From IMG/VR virus record IMGVR_UViG_3300047667_000629, positions 1-35,134 of that record: a DNA stretch of 35,134 nt, one strand, 5' to 3'. Each line of letters begins with the position of its first letter. Position 1 is the stretch's first letter. This document shows positions 13,284 through 21,414 of this stretch, in pieces. This DNA is from a virus. The translations under genes and the position numbers were made by a program. The notes beneath the pieces were generated by a model. The model worked only from the letters and a program-made list of their open reading frames with translations, had not been told where the DNA came from and ran no database searches.

Positions 13284-15682
13284 CGCTTCAATAGTATCCC
13301 GTTTCTAACGGTGTCCATAAGTTCGGTCTCAGCCAAATCAAACCAGCGCCAGCCGCTCACTGTCATCGCTCCGTTCACATCTACCAGGGCGGCTCCGTTC
13401 TCGTAGTACTTCAAGTACCTGGTACTTTGCACGCTCGTCCAGACTTCGCTTGGTAGCGCCAGCACTTCGCTGGCCAGGTGTGCCTTGTCGCTTTCGCGAA
13501 AGGGTTCATCGTCGAGGCGCACGGCCAGACCATTGTGATCGGTGGCGGTGCGGTACTCTGCCGACTCCTCGAATGCTTTCGAGGGTGCGGTCTTCAGCCC
13601 TTTGGGATCTGCCAAGACCTTGGAGGCTGGCCTCATTCCATAGTTCCGAATGGCATCGAGTGCGGTGGGTGCCTGTGGCAGCACTTGGTAGTATGGGTGC
13701 GCGTTGGTGTACACGATCCCAGTCTTCCCGACATTGGCCTGGAAGGCTGGCGGCACATCTATCGAAGGGTTCGAAGTGGTCACTCGACTGCTGTCGCTGG
13801 TGCTGGTGGCATCGCATCGGCAGCCGTGGCCCAGTGGTGGGTAGTTCTTATCCCACCAGGCGTCTCCGATTGGTTTCACCACTCCGTCCAGGAGGCTGTG
13901 CTCGTTTCTCACTCGTGCGTCTCCTGCCGTTACATATTCCAGGAAGGGAAAGAGATCAGCGTCGGCCTCGTATCGGTTCCACTGTGCGCCCATCTGGCCG
14001 CTGGCCACTGCGTTGTTCCGCTCTGTCTCCAGCCATGTCACGTTGTGGATCTTTGCCACCTTCTCGGCTTCCAGCTTGAAGTCGGCGAAGGATCTCACTC
14101 TGCCCTGGTCATCCACCAGCAGCTCGCTCATCTCCTTCATTTGCGTGTATGTCTTGGCAGAGCTGAACGCGTAGAGATTGTCGCGCATTCGCGAGGCCAG
14201 CAGGTTGTCTGCCGCATTGTAGTCGATGCCTCCAAAGTCGAAAGCTCCCGCAGCTCCACCATAAAGGTCGTCGCCTATGGATGTGGCCAGCGCAGCGTCG
14301 AGCTGGTTGGCGTCCACCTTCCCGTCGAAGATCTCACGGATCACTCGCTCGGCATCACCACCACCGATGGCGGCAATGCTTACACCCGCATGACTCGGCT
14401 CTCCATAGAGCGCTCGCATACGGGCATTAAACTTTCCCAGCCCGCCTCCATTTGCTTCTTCAGTGAACTCTCCAGGAAGGCGCCGCAGCTTGGTGATGGG
14501 TAGACCCGTGCGTCGAGCCACTTCTTCTGGTTCAAATTCGTAGTACTGGCTGAGATCTTTCACGGCTTCGATCAGCTCCTTCGCGGATAGATCCTGGAAG
14601 TCGTCCCAAGCAAACGAGAGACCCTTCAGCGGGTAGCCCATTTGCACCAGGCGCGGCATCAGATCCTCGTTGATGAGATAGTGCAGCATCATCTTGTCCA
14701 TGTCGTGGATCGCGTCACTCACCTCGGCCATCACCTTCAGGCTGCCATAGGTTCCAGTCCCGTCCTTCTCTGTGGTGCCGTTCTCACCTACCAGCAGGCC
14801 CGTGATATTGCTCTGGAACATCTTGATGAGAGACTCAAATAGATCCTTTGATCCTGCCGTATTGCTAGGCTCGAAGATCTTCAGCTCCTCGCCCTCCTTG
14901 ATGATCGCATAATTGGAGCTAAGCATATTTTTCATAAGCTCATTCAACTGTCTCAGGCGTGTCTTGTCGGCGCCCTTGTGCATCAGCACCCGTGGGGGTG
15001 TGCCAAATTTGTGAACGTAGTCCACCGCGATGGCTTGGATGAAGCTCATATAAATAAAAGGCACCGAGACCTTCATCAGCAGGCCGAAGTCGTCAGTATC
15101 CCCTGCTTGTAGGTAGTACGGCTCCAGTAATGGATCCGTGTAGTCCCATCCATTCAGGTCGCCTGTGTACTTGGTGACGAACTTCTTCCAGTAGTTTACA
15201 TTCCCTTCGGGCATCAATGTGAGCTTCGAGATCTCTCGATCCTTCAGCTCCGTGATCTCAATCAGTTGCGGCCCTCTGAAGATAGAGGTCATCGACATAC
15301 CCAGGAAGCTGGTGAACCACTTGGACTCCATCAGCTTGGTGGCTTCTTGGTTGTGTACTCCATCGGCGCCCACCAGTTTGAAGCGGCTGCGCTTGACGCG
15401 GCTCATCCTCTTCTGTATGCCTCGCGTCACGGTGTCGTCTAACATCATGCGGTCGTATATCCGTGACATCAGCACACGAGTCGGCTCGATACTGCGCAGT
15501 CCATTCACTGCTCTCAGCCAGTCGTCCACCTCCTGCCTGGAGATGGGTGTCATCCTGTTGTCCACTTGCTCGCTCAGCGGCGCGTCTGACTTCGCGGCCA
15601 TCATCACATTCAGCTCCTGCTCGCTGAAGTTTCTCGTGGCGAATCCTTTTAAGGTATTTTTAAGCGTTGTCTTGATTCCCAT
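13280..15682 (-). CDS. Portal (Mu gp29, DUF935) fused to gpF head protein with toxin-like tail
   Basis: Codes for 800 residues, against about 510 for Mu gp29 alone. Residues about 1-430 match the DUF935 portal family (MTPISRQEVDDWLRAVNGLR, MYDRMMLDD-like helix, SNITGLLVGENGT, PLKGLSFAWDD). Residues about 495-640 match the Mu F minor head protein (RVRNEHSLLDGVVKPIGDAWW, YPPLGHGCRCDA). Residues about 705-800 resemble a phage BECR-fold nuclease domain (HLASEVLALPSEVWTSVQST, YENGAALVDVNGAMTVSGW). The portal forms the DNA gate; the fused tail could be a polymorphic effector released with the DNA. The fusion is seen directly; the nuclease call is tentative. Confidence 0.85.
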   Translation of the reverse strand: MGIKTTLKNTLKGFATRNFSEQELNVMMAAKSDAPLSEQVDNRMTPISRQEVDDWLRAVNGLRSIEPTRVLMSRIYDRMMLDDTVTRGIQKRMSRVKRSRFKLVGADGVHNQEATKLMESKWFTSFLGMSMTSIFRGPQLIEITELKDREISKLTLMPEGNVNYWKKFVTKYTGDLNGWDYTDPLLEPYYLQAGDTDDFGLLMKVSVPFIYMSFIQAIAVDYVHKFGTPPRVLMHKGADKTRLRQLNELMKNMLSSNYAIIKEGEELKIFEPSNTAGSKDLFESLIKMFQSNITGLLVGENGTTEKDGTGTYGSLKVMAEVSDAIHDMDKMMLHYLINEDLMPRLVQMGYPLKGLSFAWDDFQDLSAKELIEAVKDLSQYYEFEPEEVARRTGLPITKLRRLPGEFTEEANGGGLGKFNARMRALYGEPSHAGVSIAAIGGGDAERVIREIFDGKVDANQLDAALATSIGDDLYGGAAGAFDFGGIDYNAADNLLASRMRDNLYAFSSAKTYTQMKEMSELLVDDQGRVRSFADFKLEAEKVAKIHNVTWLETERNNAVASGQMGAQWNRYEADADLFPFLEYVTAGDARVRNEHSLLDGVVKPIGDAWWDKNYPPLGHGCRCDATSTSDSSRVTTSNPSIDVPPAFQANVGKTGIVYTNAHPYYQVLPQAPTALDAIRNYGMRPASKVLADPKGLKTAPSKAFEESAEYRTATDHNGLAVRLDDEPFRESDKAHLASEVLALPSEVWTSVQSTRYLKYYENGAALVDVNGAMTVSGWRWFDLAETELMDTVRNGILLKR

Positions 15683-15710
15683 AGGTATGTATCGTTTTAA
15701 CTAGATCGTC

Positions 15711-15750
15711 GATTCTCGCGCAATTTGAACGGTATTCGAACGGCATTCTC
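15711..15750 (+). repeat. 11-bp phased ATTC array, internal copy
   Basis: ATTC or ATTT elements begin at 15712, 15723, 15734 and 15745, exactly 11 bp apart. The core 15734-15748 (ATTCGAACGGCATTC) differs from the left core at one base. It lies in the 76-bp gap between the portal and DUF1320 genes of the leftward operon. Read on the minus strand it includes GAATGCCGTTC and GAATACCGTTC in tandem. Confidence 0.7.
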
Positions 15751-15758
15751 TTGCCCTC

Positions 15759-16229
15759 CTATACCTTGAAGTTTGTCACCTTGCCATCACCTCCCCAGAT
15801 CGGCTCGTCCGTTCTGAGGGTATCCGTGGCGGTAATGGGTGGCAGACTGGGGTGAATAGTATTCTCGGCGATGCCGTCCAGCCAGTCCATCACTTCGTTG
15901 TAGTCGTCTTTCACTTGCTCTGATACGTTGCGAGGGTTCACCGAGCGCCACAGTCGATACCGCACCAGGTTGCAGAGGTACTCCTTGATCAGCTCCTTGT
16001 CGCCATAAGTGCTGGCGGTGTTAAAGATCACAGCGCTGTCGAAGCGGTTGCTCAAGTAGCTGCTCATCTTGGAGATGGAGCTGGCCTCTGCCTTCTCCTT
16101 GCGAGCCTGCACGGCTGCGATCTCCTCGCTCGTGCTTTCGCCTGTCGTGTTGTCCTGGCTTATGATCGCCAGGAACTGCGGCTGGATGTCAGTCGTGAGG
16201 TCTTCTTCTGTGATGAATTGATAAGGCAT
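15759..16229 (-). CDS. Mu gp36-like protein (DUF1320)
   Basis: Codes for 156 residues. FITEEDLTTDIQPQFLAIIS at the N-terminus, then SSYLSNRFDS and KEYLCNLVRYRLWRSVNPRNVSEQVKDDYNEVMDWLDGIAEN match the DUF1320 family. These small adaptor proteins join head and tail in Mu-like phages. It sits 2 nt after the terminase gene. Confidence 0.88.
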   Translation of the reverse strand: MPYQFITEEDLTTDIQPQFLAIISQDNTTGESTSEEIAAVQARKEKAEASSISKMSSYLSNRFDSAVIFNTASTYGDKELIKEYLCNLVRYRLWRSVNPRNVSEQVKDDYNEVMDWLDGIAENTIHPSLPPITATDTLRTDEPIWGGDGKVTNFKV

Positions 16230-16231
16230 AT

Positions 16232-17773
16232 TTAAACAAGTTTGTTTGTGTAGGTGTCGCCGTACTGTGGCGGAGATGGTGTGCCGATGTAGATCTCTTT
16301 CTGTAAGCGGGAGAAGGCGCCCTCGTCTGCATCGGGTGCGTCGTCCTTGCTGGTGTAGCCAGGCTCGATCCCTTTGATCTGCTCGATCCCTTGCAGTGTA
16401 TCGTTGTGGCTCTTCAGCTCCTGGTTGATATACACGCGGCGGCCTTGGTAGTACACTTGTGTGGAGAGGATCCTGTCGTACTTCTTCGACTTCGGTGTGT
16501 CCACCTTTATCAGATTGAGCTGGAGCTTGTGCTCATCGCTCACCTCTTGGATCGTCTGCTCCACTGCATCGTTCCAGAACTGCGCCTCGAACTGCCACTG
16601 GATGTGGATGTCTGTCTTGTAGCTTTCTTTGATCTCCTTCTCCTTTCTGCACATCCAGTCGATGGCTTTGTCCATCTTGCTCTGCCTCACAAAGCAGTCG
16701 ATCATGTAGAAGTTCCGCCCCTTCAGTCCCCAAAGTCTTACGGCGTTGTAGTCGCTCGTGGATGTGCCTGCATAGGCGACGTCCCAGTGGCCCACGATCA
16801 AGTCGAAATGATCTAGGCGCGGCAGCTTCGCCCATTGGAAGTCCTCGTCCTTCCAGATCTTGCCCTCCTTGTGTGGGATCTGTAGGAACTCAGCGCGGCA
16901 GGCGATCACGCCGATGCCTTCATCTGGATCCTCCATGTCTCGCCAGTACTGCGCCGTGTACTTGGAGGCCCAGGTCGGCTCGTATGTTATGGGATCGTAT
17001 GCTTTGATGTGGTGAACGTACCAGCCAGGGTGCCGTTCTTGGAGGACAGTCTGCACCATGCGGTTCGCGTACTTATTATTGCTGTGTATGTAGCGCCTGT
17101 GCGGCCCGTCCATTGTCGGGATCAGATCCCGCTCCACCCATTGAGCCTCTGCGTCCTGGCGCTTCGGGTTCTTGTTCAAGTCCTTTGTCTCGATGTCATC
17201 CACCACGCAGATGGTCGGCCTCAAGGTTCCCTTCCTGAGTCCTCTCACATTCTGGCCCAGACCTAGAGCTGCACCAACGAAGCCGCCAGTGGTTTGGAAG
17301 AAGCCATCCTCCCAGCTCCCGATCTTCTTCTGCTCTCCCAGGTAGTGGAGGATCTGAGGGTTCACCTCAAGCTCTCCGTGGATGTCACTGAGCAGTGTCT
17401 TCGCTTTATTATAGCTGTCGCCGATCACTACCAGGTAGACTGGCTCGCCTCTCAGCCACAGCCAGAACGGGATGAAGATCGTATTCCAAACAGACTTAGC
17501 ATGGCCACGCGGCCACTCGCTGAAACCCTTGAAGGTCTTCTTCTTGCCGACACGCTTCGCCCAGGAGATCTGGAAGTCGCCGCTCTCGCTGCTGCAATAG
17601 TGCGGGAAGAATGTCTCCGCGCAGAACTTCACATCCTTGCGCGCTCGTTCCAGGACAGCCTTCTTCTCGTCCTCCGTTTCGTCGGGGTTGAAGTTGGTGC
17701 CGCTCTTGATCATGTCGAGCTTCAGCCGATACTGATCGAGCGCTTGCTTGTCCCTTTTGCTTTGACTTAACAC
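16232..17773 (-). CDS. Terminase large subunit (Mu gp28-like)
   Basis: Codes for 513 residues. The ATPase has a Walker A variant WPRGHAKS (87-94) and Walker B ICVVDD (188-193, catalytic pair D192/D193 or following E195). The RuvC-like nuclease begins LIVGHWDVAY with D331 and contains a late acidic cluster (DDAPDADEGA). It pumps DNA into the prohead and cuts it, in Mu by headful packaging from the left end into host DNA. The gene overlaps the upstream small gene by 7 nt. Confidence 0.93.
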   Translation of the reverse strand: MLSQSKRDKQALDQYRLKLDMIKSGTNFNPDETEDEKKAVLERARKDVKFCAETFFPHYCSSESGDFQISWAKRVGKKKTFKGFSEWPRGHAKSVWNTIFIPFWLWLRGEPVYLVVIGDSYNKAKTLLSDIHGELEVNPQILHYLGEQKKIGSWEDGFFQTTGGFVGAALGLGQNVRGLRKGTLRPTICVVDDIETKDLNKNPKRQDAEAQWVERDLIPTMDGPHRRYIHSNNKYANRMVQTVLQERHPGWYVHHIKAYDPITYEPTWASKYTAQYWRDMEDPDEGIGVIACRAEFLQIPHKEGKIWKDEDFQWAKLPRLDHFDLIVGHWDVAYAGTSTSDYNAVRLWGLKGRNFYMIDCFVRQSKMDKAIDWMCRKEKEIKESYKTDIHIQWQFEAQFWNDAVEQTIQEVSDEHKLQLNLIKVDTPKSKKYDRILSTQVYYQGRRVYINQELKSHNDTLQGIEQIKGIEPGYTSKDDAPDADEGAFSRLQKEIYIGTPSPPQYGDTYTNKLV

Positions 17774-18021
17774 TTTGTTAGATTCGTTTGGCTGCCTCTC
17801 GCCAGCTTTCTCATCTTCACCTCGAAGTTCTTCTTCCGCATATTAAAGGAGAGATCCTTCACTTGGTAGATCGTGCCGTGCTTGTTCATCCCGATTTGCT
17901 TCAGGTAGTATGGTGCGCACTTGTCTAGGATGGCCACGGCCTTCTCCATGCGTCGGTTGTATCTCCAGGCGGAGACTCCTCTCACCATCTTGTTCTTCTT
18001 CCAGATCTGTATCAATCCCAT
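17767..18021 (-). CDS. Small basic packaging-module protein, unknown
   Basis: Codes for 84 residues, strongly basic (many Lys and Arg), helical, with VRGVSAWRYNRRMEKAVAILDK and a C-terminal KVKMRKLARGSQ-like run. Being placed between small and large terminase genes suggests a DNA-packaging or DNA-binding role. The family is not recognised. Confidence 0.65.
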   Translation of the reverse strand: MGLIQIWKKNKMVRGVSAWRYNRRMEKAVAILDKCAPYYLKQIGMNKHGTIYQVKDLSFNMRKKNFEVKMRKLARGSQTNLTKC

Positions 18022-18528
18022 TTACTCGTGCAGTTTTGCAATGTTATTTATGTGCGACTCCTGGAAGTCCAGAAGCTGGAGGTAGATCTTCGGGCAGTCC
18101 TTTTGCATACTGTCGAAGATGCTCTCCATCACTTTGATGTAGGTGCTGAGCGGGATCTTGTTCTCCTTCTCTGCGTTGTCCAGTGCCTTGTTGATCTTGG
18201 AGATCTCGTCGCTCAGGCGCACCTTGTCGCGGTCGCGCTCGGCTGCTCGTTCCAGGCGCTGCTCTTCATCTTCTCCTGCTCTCTTGGCTGGCTCCGTCTC
18301 TAGGAGCTGGCGCTTGTCCACCAGTGTCTGCAACAGTGTGCGGTACGAACGGATGAGCGAGTCGCCTGCTGTGATCTTGGCGGTGCGTCTCTCCTTCCAG
18401 TTCCCGTCGGCCACCCATTTGCCCAGTGTGTTTTCGCTCAGCGAGAGCTTCGCTGCGATCTCCTTGGCTGTCTTGCCTTGCTCGATGTACATCACCGCCG
18501 CCAGTTTGCGCTCTTGATCCTTTGCCAT
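18022..18528 (-). CDS. Terminase small subunit (HTH), first gene of the leftward operon
   Basis: Codes for 168 residues from the ATG at 18528. An HTH near the N-terminus (QGKTAKEIAAKLSLSENTLGKWVADGNW) is the DNA-recognition domain of many small terminases. A long charged coiled coil follows (about 70-130) and a C-terminal helical region for oligomerisation. It selects phage DNA for packaging. A longer frame to 18867 exists but would cover the divergent late promoter and protease start, so the internal ATG is preferred. Confidence 0.82.
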   Translation of the reverse strand: MAKDQERKLAAVMYIEQGKTAKEIAAKLSLSENTLGKWVADGNWKERRTAKITAGDSLIRSYRTLLQTLVDKRQLLETEPAKRAGEDEEQRLERAAERDRDKVRLSDEISKINKALDNAEKENKIPLSTYIKVMESIFDSMQKDCPKIYLQLLDFQESHINNIAKLHE

Positions 18529-18619
18529 ACTTGTCTTTGAGATAGCCTTCAGCCTCTGGCTTCGTGCGTTCGTTCTCTTCAAAGGTCGCCCAGCTCCACC
18601 GTTCTCGCCAATTGCTTTT

Positions 18620-18650
18620 ACATGGTGCCGCAAAAGTTCCCATACCATGT
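18620..18650. promoter_or_regulatory. Inverted repeat in the divergent late control region
   Basis: ACATGGT (18620-18626) and ACCATGT (18644-18650) are perfect 7-bp arms with a 17-bp spacer. The repeat lies between the leftward head operon (start 18528) and the rightward late operon (start 18754). It is a candidate binding site for a late activator acting in both directions. Confidence 0.45.
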
Positions 18651-18680
18651 GGGAAGTCTTGCCCTGTCTTGAGTTCTCGA

Positions 18681-18712
18681 TTTGCGAAAGGCGCAGATCG
18701 TCCCCAATTTTG
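18681..18712 (+). promoter_or_regulatory. Candidate rightward late promoter
   Basis: TTTG (18681-18684), 20 nt, then CAATTTTG (18705-18712), one mismatch from TAnnTTTG. The expected transcript would begin near 18719, before the TTG start of the protease gene at 18754. The imperfect -7 box suits a promoter that needs an activator. Confidence 0.45.
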
Positions 18713-18753
18713 GAGTCCAGAAAGCAGGCAACTGCAAAACGAAAAGACTCCAT

Positions 18754-19998
18754 TTGAACAAACGCACACATTTCAGCAGCGGTGAAAAGAGGGCCAGGAT
18801 CTATGCGAAAGCAGGCGGTTCTGGCCCTTTGCTGCTTTCTATCGTAGCGAAGGGCACGACCGCCCACATCGAGATCGAAGGCGACATCTCTGAGTATGGC
18901 GGCACAAGCGCCATAGAGTTCAAGGCTCAGGTCACGAACTTAATGGCTCAAGGAATCAAGGACGCGCACGTCTACATCAATAGCTTCGGCGGCGATGTGT
19001 TCCAAGCGAACCAGATCGTGAACGAGATCCAACGCTTCGAGGGCAGGGTGACAGGAGAAGGTGGCGCAGTGGTGGCCAGTGCTGCCACTTACATAGCTAT
19101 CCATTTACAGTCCTTTACTATGGCGATGAATGGGATGTTCATGATCCACAAACCCTACGGCGGATTCTATGGCACGGCCAGCGAGATCGAGAGCAGCCTC
19201 AAGCTCCTCAAAGATTTGGAAGGAGCCTACCTGGCGAAGTATGCCGAGAAGACTGGCAAGACAGAAGCAGCCATCGCGGAGATCTGGAACAAAGGCGACT
19301 GGTGGATGACGGCCCAGGAGGCGCTCGATGAGAGCTTCATCTCTGGGATCACCGAGATCACGGAGATCTCTCCAGAACTAGCCGCACAGATGACGGCAAA
19401 AGGTGCGCCCAATGTAGTGGCCACAGCGAAGGCTCCGATACCAGAGCCACCCAAACAACCAGGCAAATCAAATAAACCACATAACGTGAAAGAATTACAA
19501 ATCTTAGCCCTTTCGATGGGCCTATCCGAAGATGCAACCCTCGCAGACATAAAGGCAGAGCTTGCAAAGTTGAAGCTCCTGGGCGCGAGAGCAACCAAGG
19601 CAGAGCAAGATCTTGAAGACCTCAAGAAGGCTGAAGGAGTGAAGGCCAAGGCAGCAGCCAAGAAGCTATTCACTGCGGCATTCGATGCCAAGCTGAACGA
19701 CAAGGCGGTAACGGAAGATTACAGACCTGGCCTCATGGCTAAGTTTGAAGCCAATCCAGAAGCAGCTCTCGCAGAGGTGGCGGCGTTCATGCCTGCACCG
19801 ACATTAAGCGGAGACCTCGGAGACGGCGCTCCTCCAGTGGAAGATTTGAAGACGTTCGCAGAGTACCAGACCAAGAACCCGAAGGCACTCTTCGCTCTAG
19901 CGAAGGCTGACCCTGCAAAGTTCAAGGCTCTATACACTGCCCAGTACGGAGCGGCACCTTCTGATTCCACCATCAACGCTATGGCAGAACAAGCCTAG
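18754..19998 (+). CDS. ClpP-like prohead protease fused to scaffold (Mu I/Z-like)
   Basis: Codes for 414 residues from a TTG at 18754, which leaves room for the promoter upstream; an earlier TTG at 18682 lies in that promoter. Residues about 30-215 are an S14/ClpP-type serine protease with Ser near 109 (VVASAATY) and His near 132 (MIHKP), and GGDVF before them. After a proline-rich linker (PIPEPPKQPGK), the C-terminal half is an Ala/Lys-rich coiled coil acting as scaffold. It shapes the prohead and then cleaves scaffold. It starts the rightward late operon. Confidence 0.9.
   Translation: MNKRTHFSSGEKRARIYAKAGGSGPLLLSIVAKGTTAHIEIEGDISEYGGTSAIEFKAQVTNLMAQGIKDAHVYINSFGGDVFQANQIVNEIQRFEGRVTGEGGAVVASAATYIAIHLQSFTMAMNGMFMIHKPYGGFYGTASEIESSLKLLKDLEGAYLAKYAEKTGKTEAAIAEIWNKGDWWMTAQEALDESFISGITEITEISPELAAQMTAKGAPNVVATAKAPIPEPPKQPGKSNKPHNVKELQILALSMGLSEDATLADIKAELAKLKLLGARATKAEQDLEDLKKAEGVKAKAAAKKLFTAAFDAKLNDKAVTEDYRPGLMAKFEANPEAALAEVAAFMPAPTLSGDLGDGAPPVEDLKTFAEYQTKNPKALFALAKADPAKFKALYTAQYGAAPSDSTINAMAEQA
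19486..19998 (+). CDS. Possible nested scaffold protein (internal start)
   Basis: An in-frame GTG at 19486 follows an unusually AT-rich leader (AATAAACCACATAAC), like the leaders of true genes in this phage. It begins VKELQILALSMGL exactly where the protease linker ends and the scaffold domain starts. Mu Z and lambda Nu3 are made the same way from inside the protease gene. The product would have 170 residues. Confidence 0.5.
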   Translation: MKELQILALSMGLSEDATLADIKAELAKLKLLGARATKAEQDLEDLKKAEGVKAKAAAKKLFTAAFDAKLNDKAVTEDYRPGLMAKFEANPEAALAEVAAFMPAPTLSGDLGDGAPPVEDLKTFAEYQTKNPKALFALAKADPAKFKALYTAQYGAAPSDSTINAMAEQA

Positions 19999-20030
19999 CA
20001 CATTTAAAAACGCATACTAATAACATAACT

Positions 20031-21065
20031 ATGAAAAAGTTCTTTTTTGCTTTATTTGTAACGCTCTTCGCGGGTTCGGCTATCGGCCACGCGATAGGAG
20101 TAGATTCGACCACGGCCATGCCCGTCGCCATCGGCGCCTCGGCTGTCTATTCATTCCTGCCAAAAACTCAAGGAGTGGCGAACAGCGTCGTGTTGACGGA
20201 GTTATTCACTAATGAACTGATCAACAAGTTCCGACACGAGCACACCTGGCTGAACGAGATTACCAGCCGCGACGAGTGGGTGGGTAATAACGTGATCAGA
20301 CTCAATGACATCGGGGACGATCCGAAGGTATTGATCAATAACAACACTTACCCCATCGGCACAGTGTCCAGAACAGACGACGGGATTCTGATCGCGCTCA
20401 ATAAGTACGAGACAGAGAACACCCCAGTGACGGACGACGAACTCTATGGTCTGCCATATGACAAGCCAGGAAGCGTACAGCGTCAGCACCGCGAAACATT
20501 GGAAGAGGTAACTGGAGAGCATGGTCTCCACATCTGCGCTCCAGCCAGCGCGACGGACAAAAGCCCTATCATTGTAACAACTGGCGCGGATGACGCAGGC
20601 AGAAAGAGAATGGTCTCGGCTGACGTTGCGAGCTTGAAGAAGGCGCTCGACGTCGCCAAGGTGCCGAAGATGGGCAGGATATTGGTGCTCAATAGCGAGC
20701 ACGTCAACGATCTATTGATCGAAGATAAAGCCTTCACGACTCAATACCAGAACCACACAGAAGGCGTGATCGCCAAAAATTACTACGGGTTTAAAATCTT
20801 CGAGAGCGCATATAATCCAGTTTACAACGCGAGCAACGTGAAGAAAGCCTTTGGCGCTGAGAGCGCGGGCAACGACAGGAACGCATCGGTCTGCATCTAC
20901 ACTCCGCGAGTGATCAAAGCGCGCGGGACGGTCGAGATGTACCAAGGATTTGCCAAGGACAGACCAGAGACCCGCGACACCGTGATGGGGTTCAAGCTCT
21001 GGGGAGTAGTCATTCCGAAGAAGTACGACGGAATGGGCGCAATTGTATCAGTTCCATCATCTTAA
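20031..21065 (+). CDS. Major capsid protein
   Basis: Codes for 344 residues, close to Mu gp34 (T). The order VVLTELFTNELINKFRH, PVTDDELYGLPYDKPGSVQ, RKRMVSADVASLKKALDVAKVP and RILVLNSEHVNDLL, with the final VMGFKLWGVVIP strand, fits HK97-fold capsid proteins of Bacteroidota Mu-like phages. An unusual feature is the hydrophobic N-terminus (KKFFFALFVTLFAGSAIGHA), which looks like a signal or membrane segment. It is probably removed by the prohead protease. Confidence 0.88.
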   Translation: MKKFFFALFVTLFAGSAIGHAIGVDSTTAMPVAIGASAVYSFLPKTQGVANSVVLTELFTNELINKFRHEHTWLNEITSRDEWVGNNVIRLNDIGDDPKVLINNNTYPIGTVSRTDDGILIALNKYETENTPVTDDELYGLPYDKPGSVQRQHRETLEEVTGEHGLHICAPASATDKSPIIVTTGADDAGRKRMVSADVASLKKALDVAKVPKMGRILVLNSEHVNDLLIEDKAFTTQYQNHTEGVIAKNYYGFKIFESAYNPVYNASNVKKAFGAESAGNDRNASVCIYTPRVIKARGTVEMYQGFAKDRPETRDTVMGFKLWGVVIPKKYDGMGAIVSVPSS

Positions 21066-21075
21066 TCGAAGAGAA

Positions 21076-21408
21076 ATGTCAAAGACAAAATTCGCATTCG
21101 GCTATAGCTGCCTAGTAGCAGCTACCGCAGACACTGGAGTGATCGCATTCGCTCCTTCAGAGTCCCGTGAGATCGTAGAGATCGACCTGACAGCAGCCGC
21201 GACGATCAACGTGGACACCGCCATCTCCACCATCGGCGACGAGGTAGTGGTGAAAGTATCCAGCAACAACACAGCGCGAGATCTAACCTTCGGGACGGGT
21301 ATCACTGGGCCTGTACTGGCTGGAGTAATCAACAAGACAAAAGTGCAGTCTTTCGTGTTTGACGGCTCGGCCTTCATCGCGACAGCCGCTCCGATTCAAA
21401 TAGATTAA
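21076..21408 (+). CDS. Small beta-rich head protein, decoration candidate
   Basis: Codes for 110 residues. Alternating strands rich in Thr, Val and Ala (REIVEIDLTAAATINVDTAI, DEVVVKVSSNNTARDLTFG) and a final FDGSAFIATAAPI suggest a beta-sandwich. Its place right after the capsid gene fits a head decoration or stabilising protein. The ATG at 21076 is preferred; a frame from 21043 overlaps the capsid gene. Confidence 0.65.
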   Translation: MSKTKFAFGYSCLVAATADTGVIAFAPSESREIVEIDLTAAATINVDTAISTIGDEVVVKVSSNNTARDLTFGTGITGPVLAGVINKTKVQSFVFDGSAFIATAAPIQID

Positions 21409-21414
21409 AGTAAA

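Noticed and set aside
13478-14503. Long rightward frame opposite the portal gene
   Set aside because: The portal/gpF frame on the other strand has clear family motifs; this frame has shadow composition.
18529-18867. N-terminal extension of the small terminase frame
   Set aside because: It would cover the divergent control region and the protease start; the extra residues do not resemble the terminase family.
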